Shown: positions 1-4,755, counted from the stretch's first letter. The stretch: 5,090 bases of DNA from an uncultured Erysipelotrichaceae bacterium (GCA_902795725.1 CADBLY010000105.1:1-5090), one strand, 5' to 3'. Program-made: numbers and translations. The notes: generated by a model from the sequence alone, not told the origin.

Positions 1-1
1 A

Positions 2-247
2 AAGAAAGAAGAATTAGATAAGATAATTGCTGAAGAGAATCTTAATAAAGAAGAAACATATAACTTTATTCAAAGATCATTCGAACAAGGAAGAGTAGAA
101 ACCAATGGTACAGAAGTATCAACAATACTTCCGCCAATGAGTATGTTTACTCCTAATAATGATAGACAAGAAAAGAAAAATAAAGTTATAGATAAATTGC
201 TAGATTTCTTTGATAAGTTCTTTAGTATATCAAGTAATAAATTTTAA
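2..247 (+). CDS. hsdR: Type I restriction enzyme subunit R (HsdR), C-terminal fragment
   Basis: Only the last 81 residues are inside the window; the reading frame is open at the left edge and stops with TAA at 245-247. The peptide starts KKEELDKIIAEENL, continues through FIQRSFEQGRVETNGTE and ILPPMSMF, and ends in a charged helix plus a Phe-rich tail (DFFDKFFSI). From memory this follows the extreme C-terminus of EcoR124I-type HsdR proteins (EEL..II.....DEE.AY.FV...F..G.V.T.GT....I.PP.S.F, then an amphipathic helix). In that family the C-terminal helical domain docks the motor/nuclease subunit onto the HsdM/HsdS methyltransferase. The nuclease and helicase motifs lie outside the window, so activity cannot be judged. 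The end looks natural rather than truncated, and a terminator hairpin follows about 95 bases downstream. No hsdM or hsdS is visible here. Confidence 0.82.
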   Translation, partial: KKEELDKIIAEENLNKEETYNFIQRSFEQGRVETNGTEVSTILPPMSMFTPNNDRQEKKNKVIDKLLDFFDKFFSISSNKF

Positions 248-337
248 ATACCGTTTTGAATGTAGAGTGTATAATCAGGTACCGTTTATGTACCAATACA
301 CTAAATAACATAGGTATTGACTAACTAATGTAGGTAT

Positions 338-365
338 AAAGTGGCATATTATATGCCATTTTATA
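338..365 (+). terminator. Rho-independent terminator after hsdR
   Basis: A perfect 7-bp stem TGGCATA / TATGCCA with loop TTA (342-358) is preceded by AAAG and followed by TTTTAT. The A-rich left flank also gives it some terminator character on the opposite strand. It lies about 95 bases after the hsdR stop, with no gene between, so it most likely ends the hsd transcript. Confidence 0.65.
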
Positions 366-406
366 ATACTTTAATACATATAAAGACTCAAAAGGCGAGC
401 CCCCTG

Positions 407-436
407 AAGATGACCGAAAGGTCGTCATTTTGTTTA
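407..436 (+). terminator. GAAA-tetraloop hairpin with T-rich tail
   Basis: GATGACC (409-415) and GGTCGTC (420-426) pair over 7 bp with one G-T wobble, closed by a GAAA tetraloop (GNRA class), and are followed by ATTTTGTTT. This is the shape of an intrinsic terminator on the + strand. A TATAAT box at 362-367 could start a transcript near 374, giving a roughly 60-base RNA that contains a C-rich stretch (GAGCCCCCTG at 397-406). No good -35 element is visible. It may be a second terminator or the end of a short RNA; I do not recognise an RNA family. Confidence 0.45.
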
Positions 437-489
437 TTTATAAGTTTTTTTAAGATCTTATTTATATTTCAATCACCCATTCAACTACC

Positions 490-520
490 AAAAGGAGTAA
501 ATTATATGATATTTAGTTAA
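490..520 (+). other. Strong ribosome-binding site with a 4-codon frame (MIFS)
   Basis: AAAAGGAG (490-497) stands 8 bases before ATG at 506, an ideal initiation arrangement, but the frame encodes only M-I-F-S before TAA at 518-520. It could be the start of a decayed small gene, a leader peptide, or chance. Fst-type type I toxins can begin MIF, but nothing after the third codon supports that here. Confidence 0.25.
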
Positions 521-540
521 ACTTTTGTAAACTTTTATTA

Positions 541-559
541 AACGATAATTCGTTATAAT
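541..559 (+). promoter_or_regulatory. Possible small-RNA promoter with inverted repeat
   Basis: A consensus TATAAT is at 554-559. Directly upstream, and sharing one base with it, is the inverted repeat AACGA-TAAT-TCGTT (541-554), placed where a repressor could block the -10 box. No TTGACA-like -35 element sits at normal spacing (531-536 is ACTTTT) and there is no TGn extension, so the promoter is a tentative call. Confidence 0.35.
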
Positions 560-565
560 ATAAAG

Positions 566-648
566 AAAAAGTATTTAGAAGTGCATGATAAAGGTTTTCA
601 CCTGAAGGAATCTTTAGTAATTAAAAAACCACTATTTAGTGGTTTTTT
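566..648 (+). ncRNA. Candidate small RNA, about 80 nt
   Basis: A transcript started by the TATAAT at 554-559 would begin near 566 and end in the strong hairpin plus six T at 623-648. No ribosome-binding site or sensible frame lies inside. The body can fold: AGGT-TTTC-ACCT (592-603) is a small stem-loop nested in TAAAG (589-593) / CTTTA (612-616). Its 3' end is antisense to the last codons of the methyltransferase gene, so the two transcripts would converge and overlap. The family is unknown. It could instead be plain spacer with the terminator serving only the methyltransferase gene. Confidence 0.3.
623..648. terminator. Bidirectional terminator overlapping the methyltransferase stop
   Basis: Stem AAAAAACCACT (623-633) / AGTGGTTTTTT (638-648), 11 bp with loop ATTT and T-runs on both strands. 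It works in either direction by shape. The methyltransferase TAG stop (634-632) lies at the stem/loop border, so the right arm encodes the last residues of that protein (EKTTK). Confidence 0.8.
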
Positions 649-2404
649 CGAATCTTTCAAGAGCGATATTAAAGTAATTTTTATCTAGTTCAATTCCTAT
701 AAATTTTCTTCCATTAATTATAGATGCTATTCCAGTAGTTCCACTTCCCATGAATGGGTCTAAAATAGTATCGTTTTCATTTGTGTGTATTTTAATTATT
801 TCGTTCATTAATTTTAGGCTTTTTTGTGTTGGATGTGATGTTCTTTCTTTTCCCGAAACAGTTGGTGTTTCAAAACAAGATCTTAAATATGGTTTGTTTT
901 CAGGTTTGTTGAAAACCCATTTGGCTCTTTTTTTTACAGCCCATATAGCAAATTCTGTATCTTGGACGTATCTTCTATCTATGTTTCTTGGCATTGGATT
1001 TGTTTTTTTCCATATTAAAATATCTTTAACTATCATTTCTGTAGCTTCGAGTTTTTCTATTATGTGACTTATAAATCTATATGAACAAAAAATTATCATT
1101 GAACCATTACTTTTTAATAATTTTGAATAATCGTCGATCCAATTGTATAAATCAAATTTTTTATCCCATTCTCCAAAATCTACACCTTTTCTCGGATGTT
1201 TCATTGTTGAAAAATTATTGTCTTGGGATATGTTGTAGGGGGGATCTGTTATTATATGGTCTACTTTAACATTATTTTGTTGTAATTCTTTGACTATTGT
1301 ATAAGAGTTTCCGTGTATTAATTGATAATTATTTCCTTTAATTCTATAAGTATTGTAGGCTTTTATTATTGCTTCACCTATAGCTTTTGCTAATAATGGG
1401 GGAACTGCATTACCAATTTGTTTGCATACTGCAGTTTTTGGACCATAGAATATAAAATCATCTTTGAAACTTTGAATTCGTGCTGCTTCTCTAGGTGTTA
1501 TTGCTCTATTTAAAACAGGGTGGGAATTTCTGCCATTAGAAGGTGTATCAAACCTTGTATCAATTGTTGGACTGTATGAATCCCATTGTAATCTTGACCA
1601 GGTTGTGGCAAATTTTTGTTTACCATGAAGTTCTTTTGGTAAAGATGATTTATCACCTTCAGGTGGTATCATTGCTAGTTTTTCTAGTGCAACTTTGGAA
1701 TGACTTGTTGCTTTATGATTATATAGTTTTTTTGCTCTTAATTTTTTTTGATATGAGCTTTGGGGCTTATTTATGTATTCAGATTCAAATTCTCCTTCTC
1801 CCGAGTTTAAATAAGCTAAATCTGATATGGCATCTCTTACAGTTACTATTTTATCTTCACCATTAGGTAATTCAATACATCTTGTTAGAGAACCAATAAT
1901 AATGGCTCTTTCTCTATTTTCCGGAACACCAAAATTTTTGGCATTTAATACACCATAATTGATCATATAACCAAGAGAAGAGAACTTTTCTATTATTTGA
2001 TTTTTAAAATAGCCATTTTCTGAATTTAGAATATTTTTGACATTTTCTATTACAAATATTTCTGGTTTTATTTCTTTAACTAATTCATAATATTCTAGAA
2101 AGAGAAAATTTCTTGGATCATCCATACCTAAATTTTTACCTTTAAGACTAAATCCTTGACAGGGTGGGCCACCTACAATCATATTAATTTGTCTTTCTTT
2201 GGCTATTCTAATTATTTTATTTTTTATTTTTTTGTCTGTAATGTCTCCTGTAATTACATATGCATCAGGGAAATTTTTACTAAAGGTTTCTGTTGCATAT
2301 TGATCAAAATCAACTGCTTCAACAGTTTTAATATTTTTAATGGCATCAAGTCCGGCAGAAAATCCGCCTGCACCTGAAAATAAATCTAATACGTTAAAGT
2401 TCAT
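632..2404 (-). CDS. Fused DNA methyltransferase: C5-cytosine domain plus beta-class N6-adenine/N4-cytosine domain
   Basis: 590 residues carrying two full SAM-dependent DNA methyltransferases. Residues 1-350 form a Dcm/HhaI-type C5-cytosine enzyme: motif I DLFSGAGGF (7-15), motif IV GGPPCQGFS with catalytic Cys82, motif VI ENV (120-122), motif VIII NRER (163-166), target-recognition stretch about 180-300, motif IX RAITPREAARIQSF (300-313) and motif X QIGNAVPPLLAKAI (329-342). After a short linker, residues 358-587 form an amino-methyltransferase in beta order: DPPY (387-390), a variable region, HPTQK (524-528), then SAM-binding DPFMGSGTTG (549-558). DPPY occurs in m6A and some m4C enzymes, so the second base is unsettled, with m6A likelier. 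The start is supported by GGAG 8 bases upstream and a promoter at 2452-2480. It is divergent to the HNH nuclease gene, which it presumably protects against. Joining two chemistries suits an asymmetric (type IIS-like) target needing a different modification on each strand; that is inference. No frameshift or missing catalytic residue is seen. Confidence 0.93.
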   Translation of the reverse strand: MNFNVLDLFSGAGGFSAGLDAIKNIKTVEAVDFDQYATETFSKNFPDAYVITGDITDKKIKNKIIRIAKERQINMIVGGPPCQGFSLKGKNLGMDDPRNFLFLEYYELVKEIKPEIFVIENVKNILNSENGYFKNQIIEKFSSLGYMINYGVLNAKNFGVPENRERAIIIGSLTRCIELPNGEDKIVTVRDAISDLAYLNSGEGEFESEYINKPQSSYQKKLRAKKLYNHKATSHSKVALEKLAMIPPEGDKSSLPKELHGKQKFATTWSRLQWDSYSPTIDTRFDTPSNGRNSHPVLNRAITPREAARIQSFKDDFIFYGPKTAVCKQIGNAVPPLLAKAIGEAIIKAYNTYRIKGNNYQLIHGNSYTIVKELQQNNVKVDHIITDPPYNISQDNNFSTMKHPRKGVDFGEWDKKFDLYNWIDDYSKLLKSNGSMIIFCSYRFISHIIEKLEATEMIVKDILIWKKTNPMPRNIDRRYVQDTEFAIWAVKKRAKWVFNKPENKPYLRSCFETPTVSGKERTSHPTQKSLKLMNEIIKIHTNENDTILDPFMGSGTTGIASIINGRKFIGIELDKNYFNIALERFEKTTK

Positions 2405-2421
2405 ACTTTCATCTCCGTCTT

Positions 2422-2444
2422 GAGGTAGTGTTTTATTTTACCTC
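2422..2444 (-). promoter_or_regulatory. Inverted repeat at the methyltransferase transcript start
   Basis: GAGGTA (2422-2427) and TACCTC (2439-2444) form a perfect 6-bp inverted repeat with an 11-base spacer. It covers the predicted start of the methyltransferase transcript (about 2445), just before the ribosome-binding site GGAG (2416-2413). It can act as a DNA operator or as a 5' stem-loop in the mRNA. Controlled, early methyltransferase expression is normal in restriction-modification systems; which mechanism applies here cannot be read from sequence. Confidence 0.5.
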
Positions 2445-2451
2445 GTTTTTT

Positions 2452-2480
2452 ATTATATCATCATTATTAAAAATATACAA
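2452..2480 (-). promoter_or_regulatory. Promoter of the methyltransferase gene
   Basis: On the - strand TTGTAT (2480-2475), a 17-base spacer and TATAAT (2457-2452) form a good sigma-A promoter, strengthened by the TGA just before TATAAT (extended -10, TGATATAAT). It lies 48 bases upstream of the ATG and leaves a leader of about 40 bases. Confidence 0.75.
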
Positions 2481-2483
2481 CCT

Positions 2484-2518
2484 GGTATTACCTTAATTTA
2501 TTAAAATTATGATATAAT
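2484..2518 (+). promoter_or_regulatory. Promoter of the HNH nuclease gene with GGTA-T-TACC palindrome
   Basis: An extended -10 TGATATAAT occupies 2510-2518. The -35 region is weak (TTACCT at 2488-2493 is 19 bases away; ACCTTA at 2490-2495 gives a 17-base spacer) and is overlapped by the palindrome GGTATTACC (2484-2492), a plausible operator. The predicted transcript start is near 2525, so the leader is only about 13-16 bases. The -10 box overlaps the upstream in-frame ATG at 2517, which argues against that ATG as the start codon. Confidence 0.65.
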
Positions 2519-2540
2519 GATTTTAGGTGATGATATTGTG

Positions 2541-3788
2541 ATGTTGAAGGTCAGTGAATTTTTTGAAGGAAAGAATACACCATTTGTTTTAGGAGCTTTT
2601 TTTAGTCGTTATATTTTTAGCGATGATAAAAAGTATATCTATACATATGGTTGGTTTAGGAAGACACAAGTAGTAGAGACTAATATATCTTATGAAAATT
2701 ATTTTTCTTGCTATTTAGAAAAAATAAACAATGAGAGCAAACCATATTCTTACTGGACTTTTTACAATGATTTACCTGATAAAGTACATATTTCTTCAGG
2801 ATTAAAAAAAAGTACGGCTCATTTTTATGTGCTGGAGAATGATTTAAATTTATTCGAAGATGGTTTTTATAATAAATTGTATGCTAAAGTTGTAACTCAA
2901 CCTTGGGTATATGATTCTAACATGAGTGATTCTAAGAAATCATTTATACGTGGATTTATGGAATTACGTGGTAGTATAGATACTAAGGCTAATTTCTTTA
3001 CTCAAGATTATTTCTATAATTCAGATTTTGAAATAAAAAAAGCGAGAGTCTTAATTGACTTAATGGGGATTCCGTATAATGTTATTAATTTAAATTTTAG
3101 AGAATTGCAAAAACAATTTGTTTCAGGAGAACGAAAAAGAAATACACAGTTTAGACCTGATCTTTTGTGGTATATGAGTAATATTGGTATACTTAATGAT
3201 TATAAAGCTGAAATTTTTTCAAAGAGTAGAAATAAAAAACCTATAGCTATAAAAGAAAATGCTATATATTTTGATGATGTTTCTATAAATAGAAGAATAA
3301 ATAATAGTTTTGAAAATAGATTGTCATATTATGTTTCTAATGTTTTTGATAGAGTATTGACGCAATATGATATAGATAGAATGAGAAATGATTTAGGTTT
3401 TTCTTATAGTACTAATAGTGGTAGGAATTCTGTTTTAGCGGATTTAATTAGAAATTGTATGCCTGATGAATGTGTGTGTTGTAAGGATAAATATGATATT
3501 GCAGATAGATCTTATATAAATAGAACAACAGGAAGATATTATTTTGAAATACATCATGTAATTTCTTTGGGGAATAATATGAAACTTGATGATGAAAATA
3601 ATATGGTGAAATTGTGTCCAACTTGCCATAGAACTTTAAAACGTGGATCTGGGACAGAACAGGAACAAAAAGAGTTAATAAAAGCAATATTTAAAAATGC
3701 ACCAAATACATATGAATTTGCAAAACATTTTTTTAATACGGATGATTATGATGAAGTTGTAAAGTTGACTTATTTAAGTTTAAATTAG
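2541..3788 (+). CDS. HNH-family nuclease, probable type II restriction endonuclease partner
   Basis: 415 residues from ATG 2541. An in-frame ATG lies at 2517 but inside the promoter -10 box, and AGGTGAT (2525-2531) fits ATG 2541 or GTG 2538. Near the C-terminus is a zinc-type HNH site: CVCC (C311, C314), EIHH (H338, H339), Asn at 353/354, and CPTCH (C359, C362, H363). The two CxxC pairs would hold structural zinc and the His/Asn residues the catalytic metal, as in the beta-beta-alpha-metal fold. Residues 135-147, FIRGFMELRGSID, followed by KKARVLIDLMGIPYNVI (166-182), resemble a degenerate LAGLIDADG-type segment that could form the DNA-recognition part. The rest of the N-terminal part is unrecognised. 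Its position, divergent to a dedicated two-domain methyltransferase, makes it the likely restriction enzyme, and known HNH type IIS enzymes (Eco31I, MnlI) give precedent. An alternative is a homing-type or modification-dependent HNH nuclease. No transmembrane segment or signal peptide is seen. Confidence 0.8.
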   Translation: MLKVSEFFEGKNTPFVLGAFFSRYIFSDDKKYIYTYGWFRKTQVVETNISYENYFSCYLEKINNESKPYSYWTFYNDLPDKVHISSGLKKSTAHFYVLENDLNLFEDGFYNKLYAKVVTQPWVYDSNMSDSKKSFIRGFMELRGSIDTKANFFTQDYFYNSDFEIKKARVLIDLMGIPYNVINLNFRELQKQFVSGERKRNTQFRPDLLWYMSNIGILNDYKAEIFSKSRNKKPIAIKENAIYFDDVSINRRINNSFENRLSYYVSNVFDRVLTQYDIDRMRNDLGFSYSTNSGRNSVLADLIRNCMPDECVCCKDKYDIADRSYINRTTGRYYFEIHHVISLGNNMKLDDENNMVKLCPTCHRTLKRGSGTEQEQKELIKAIFKNAPNTYEFAKHFFNTDDYDEVVKLTYLSLN

Positions 3789-3805
3789 AAATATATTGTG
3801 TTTTG

Positions 3806-3899
3806 AATTGGTCAGTTAGAGAATTACAAAGACAACTAGATACTTCATTATTTGAAATATTCAGATGGTAAAGTAAACAACGAAAAAAGTATTAAATGA
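3806..3899 (+). pseudogene. Frameshifted remnant of a DUF1016/YhcG-type nuclease gene
   Basis: Frame 3806-3856 reads NWSVRELQRQLDTSLFE, the hallmark segment of the DUF1016 N-terminal domain (NWSVREL.RQ..S.L.ER) as I recall it. That frame then stops, but one base further on, frame 3858-3896 continues YSDGKVNNEKSIK, matching the family's next stretch (LLLS.GK.N.EKVL) before TGA at 3897. So one frameshift plus loss of both ends leaves about 30 codons of a family usually around 350 residues. No start or ribosome-binding site belongs to it. DUF1016 genes commonly sit in type I restriction loci, consistent with the hsdR fragment at the left edge. The nuclease domain is absent, so it cannot be functional. 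Confidence 0.65.
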
Positions 3900-3913
3900 T
3901 AATATCTAAAACT

Positions 3914-3939
3914 AAAAGAGCCTTATGCGGCTCTTTGTT
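3914..3939. terminator. Bidirectional terminator between the nuclease gene and the tRNA block
   Basis: AAAGAGCC (3915-3922) pairs perfectly over 8 bp with GGCTCTTT (3929-3936). On the + strand it is followed by TTTG, closing the nuclease transcript. On the - strand it is followed by TTTTAGTTTTAG, closing the Gln-Thr tRNA transcript. Confidence 0.75.
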
Positions 3940-3957
3940 CATAATTTAAAATATATC

Positions 3958-3990
3958 TTAGATAATTATATGGTTATCTAATCATATAAT
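3958..3990. repeat. Two interlocked perfect inverted repeats (A-B-A'-B')
   Basis: TTAGATAA (3958-3965) pairs with TTATCTAA (3974-3981), and ATTATATG (3965-3972) pairs with CATATAAT (3983-3990), 8 bp each. The arms alternate, so the RNA could form either hairpin or an H-type pseudoknot, but not two nested stems. It lies 4 bases past the CCA end of tRNA-Thr, in the trailer of that transcript. Confidence 0.6.
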
Positions 3991-3994
3991 CAAA

Positions 3995-4070
3995 TGGTGC
4001 TGGAAACAGGAATCGAACCCGCGACCTACTGATTACGAGACAGTTGCTCTACCGACTGAGCTATTCCAGC
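3995..4070 (-). tRNA. tRNA-Thr (anticodon CGT)
   Basis: Reading the - strand, a 76-base cloverleaf: acceptor GCTGGAA / TTCCAGC, D-stem GCTC/GAGC, anticodon loop CTCGTAA (anticodon CGT, codon ACG), T-loop TTCGATT, discriminator A and encoded CCA. The last anticodon-stem pair (31-39) is a U-U mismatch; all else is regular. It is separated by one base from tRNA-Gln and is the promoter-distal gene of that pair. It is the tRNA gene next to the restriction island. Confidence 0.95.
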
Positions 4071-4071
4071 A

Positions 4072-4146
4072 TGGCTGCCCTTATTGGATTCGAACCAATG
4101 CATAATGGAGTCAGAGTCCACCGCCTTACCGCTTGGCTAAAGGGCA
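4072..4146 (-). tRNA. tRNA-Gln (anticodon CTG)
   Basis: 75 bases on the - strand: acceptor TGCCCTT / AAGGGCA, anticodon loop CTCTGAC (anticodon CTG, codon CAG), T-arm ATTGG-TTCGAAT-CCAAT, discriminator G and encoded CCA. First gene after the promoter at 4158-4186, with a leader of only about 5 bases, and co-transcribed with tRNA-Thr. Confidence 0.94.
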
Positions 4147-4157
4147 ATTACTTATTA

Positions 4158-4186
4158 ATTATATCATAGGTCATTTTATTCAGCAA
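4158..4186 (-). promoter_or_regulatory. Promoter of the tRNA-Gln/tRNA-Thr unit
   Basis: On the - strand TTGCTG (4186-4181), a 17-base spacer and TATAAT (4163-4158), with an extended TGA before the -10 box. The predicted start is near 4151, five bases before the tRNA-Gln 5' end (4146). Confidence 0.75.
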
Positions 4187-4200
4187 GTGAAATTTGTATG

Positions 4201-4236
4201 AAAAAGAAGATTACTTGGTAGTAGTCTTCTTTTTTT
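4201..4236. terminator. Strong terminator overlapping the end of the 166-residue gene
   Basis: GAAGATTACT (4206-4215) pairs over 10 bp (one G-T) with AGTAGTCTTC (4220-4229), loop TGGT, flanked by AAAAA on the left and TTTTTTT on the right. On the - strand one pair becomes a C-A mismatch, but a T-run follows. The TAA stop of the - strand gene (4213-4211) lies inside the stem. It insulates this gene from the tRNA-Gln promoter. Confidence 0.8.
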
Positions 4237-4711
4237 GATTTCTTCTTTCTTGGTATGCATAAATATTAAATCCATCATAATTAATTAAATATAAATTGTT
4301 TAATAATCTTAATTCTAAAGCTAATTGATCTAGATCTTTATTTAGGGTATAGTTTATTTCTTCGATGGTGTAGTAGTCTTCTAAACTATCTATATAGTGA
4401 TATAGTTCACTAATGCCATATTTTTTAGCTATATTGATTCTTTCTTGTTTAGAAAATTGTTTAAATTGATTTTGTATTCTTGAATCGTATATGGAAATTA
4501 AATATTGAAGTTTACTATTTGAATGTTTATGGTTAATAATTAAATACTGTTCAATATCTATTAGATTAGATTGATGATTAATTAAACTTTCTATATTACT
4601 TATATTATCTAAATCTATGTTTAAATAATTAGTATATTCATTAATTATTTCATCTATATCATTACTGTTTAATGTTTCTTTATTTTTAATTTTATTTAAA
4701 TATTCTTTCAT
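4211..4711 (-). CDS. Hypothetical protein, 166 residues, unrecognised
   Basis: The chosen ATG (4711) has AAAGGAG (4723-4717) 5 bases upstream. A longer frame from GTG 4753 begins inside the tRNA terminator stem and is rejected. The protein is helical-looking, rich in Asn, Ile, Leu and Lys, with no Cys, Trp or Val, no signal peptide and no membrane segment. The middle (SKQERINIAKKYGISELYHY, about 87-106) and an acidic stretch (DSLEDYYTIEEIN) look like a folded helical domain; the tail is basic (QERRNQKKKTTTK). I recognise no motif. It lies between two tRNA units, 19 bases after the tRNA-Glu terminator, with no promoter of its own, so it probably depends on read-through from the Ile-Glu transcript. 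It may be a lineage-specific small cytoplasmic protein. Confidence 0.7.
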   Translation of the reverse strand: MKEYLNKIKNKETLNSNDIDEIINEYTNYLNIDLDNISNIESLINHQSNLIDIEQYLIINHKHSNSKLQYLISIYDSRIQNQFKQFSKQERINIAKKYGISELYHYIDSLEDYYTIEEINYTLNKDLDQLALELRLLNNLYLINYDGFNIYAYQERRNQKKKTTTK

Positions 4712-4729
4712 AAATTCTCCTTTCTTAGA

Positions 4730-4755
4730 CAAAAGAAAAAGTGACAATGTCACTT
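4730..4755 (-). terminator. Terminator of the tRNA-Ile/tRNA-Glu unit
   Basis: On the - strand AAGTGAC-ATT-GTCACTT (4755-4739) is a perfect 7-bp stem followed by TTTCTTTTG. It lies 11 bases after the tRNA-Glu CCA end and directly before the ribosome-binding site of the 166-residue gene. Confidence 0.75.

Larger units (their letters stand above)
248..631. other. Intergenic region without a protein gene
   Basis: 384 bases between hsdR and the convergent methyltransferase gene. No frame on either strand encodes a plausible protein. It holds a repeated octamer TACCGTTT (249-256 and 280-287), a small stem-loop GGTAC/GTACC (278-294), a repeated TAGGTAT (311-317, 331-337), a terminator (338-365), a GAAA-capped hairpin (407-436), a 10-bp palindrome TAAGATCTTA (451-460), a ribosome-binding site with a 4-codon frame (490-520) and a candidate small-RNA unit (541-648). 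The density of hairpins suggests RNA-level function or debris at a junction between restriction modules. Confidence 0.6.

Noticed and set aside
506..520. Fst-type type I toxin
   Set aside because: Only the first three residues (MIF) agree; the frame stops after four codons and no hydrophobic helix follows.
248..640. Copy of the tRNA-Thr 3' end as an attachment-site repeat marking the left edge of an integrated island
   Set aside because: I found no matching stretch by eye on either strand, and no integrase gene is in the window.
750..1866. + strand frames of 62-107 codons within 750-1866
   Set aside because: They lie antisense to the fused methyltransferase, lack ribosome-binding sites, and their hydrophobic look comes from T-rich reverse-complement codons.
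2156..2377. + strand 73-codon frame
   Set aside because: Antisense shadow of the C5-cytosine domain, whose motifs on the other strand are unmistakable.
3444..3687. Two - strand frames of 61 and 79 codons
   Set aside because: Antisense shadows of the HNH region; no initiation signals.
632..3788. Mycoplasma-type code with UGA as Trp
   Set aside because: All Trp codons in the large genes are TGG, and the full-length domains close without reading through TGA.
4712..4753. GTG start at 4753 extending the 166-residue protein by 14 residues
   Set aside because: The extension is encoded by the tRNA terminator hairpin, and AAAGGAG sits correctly for ATG 4711.
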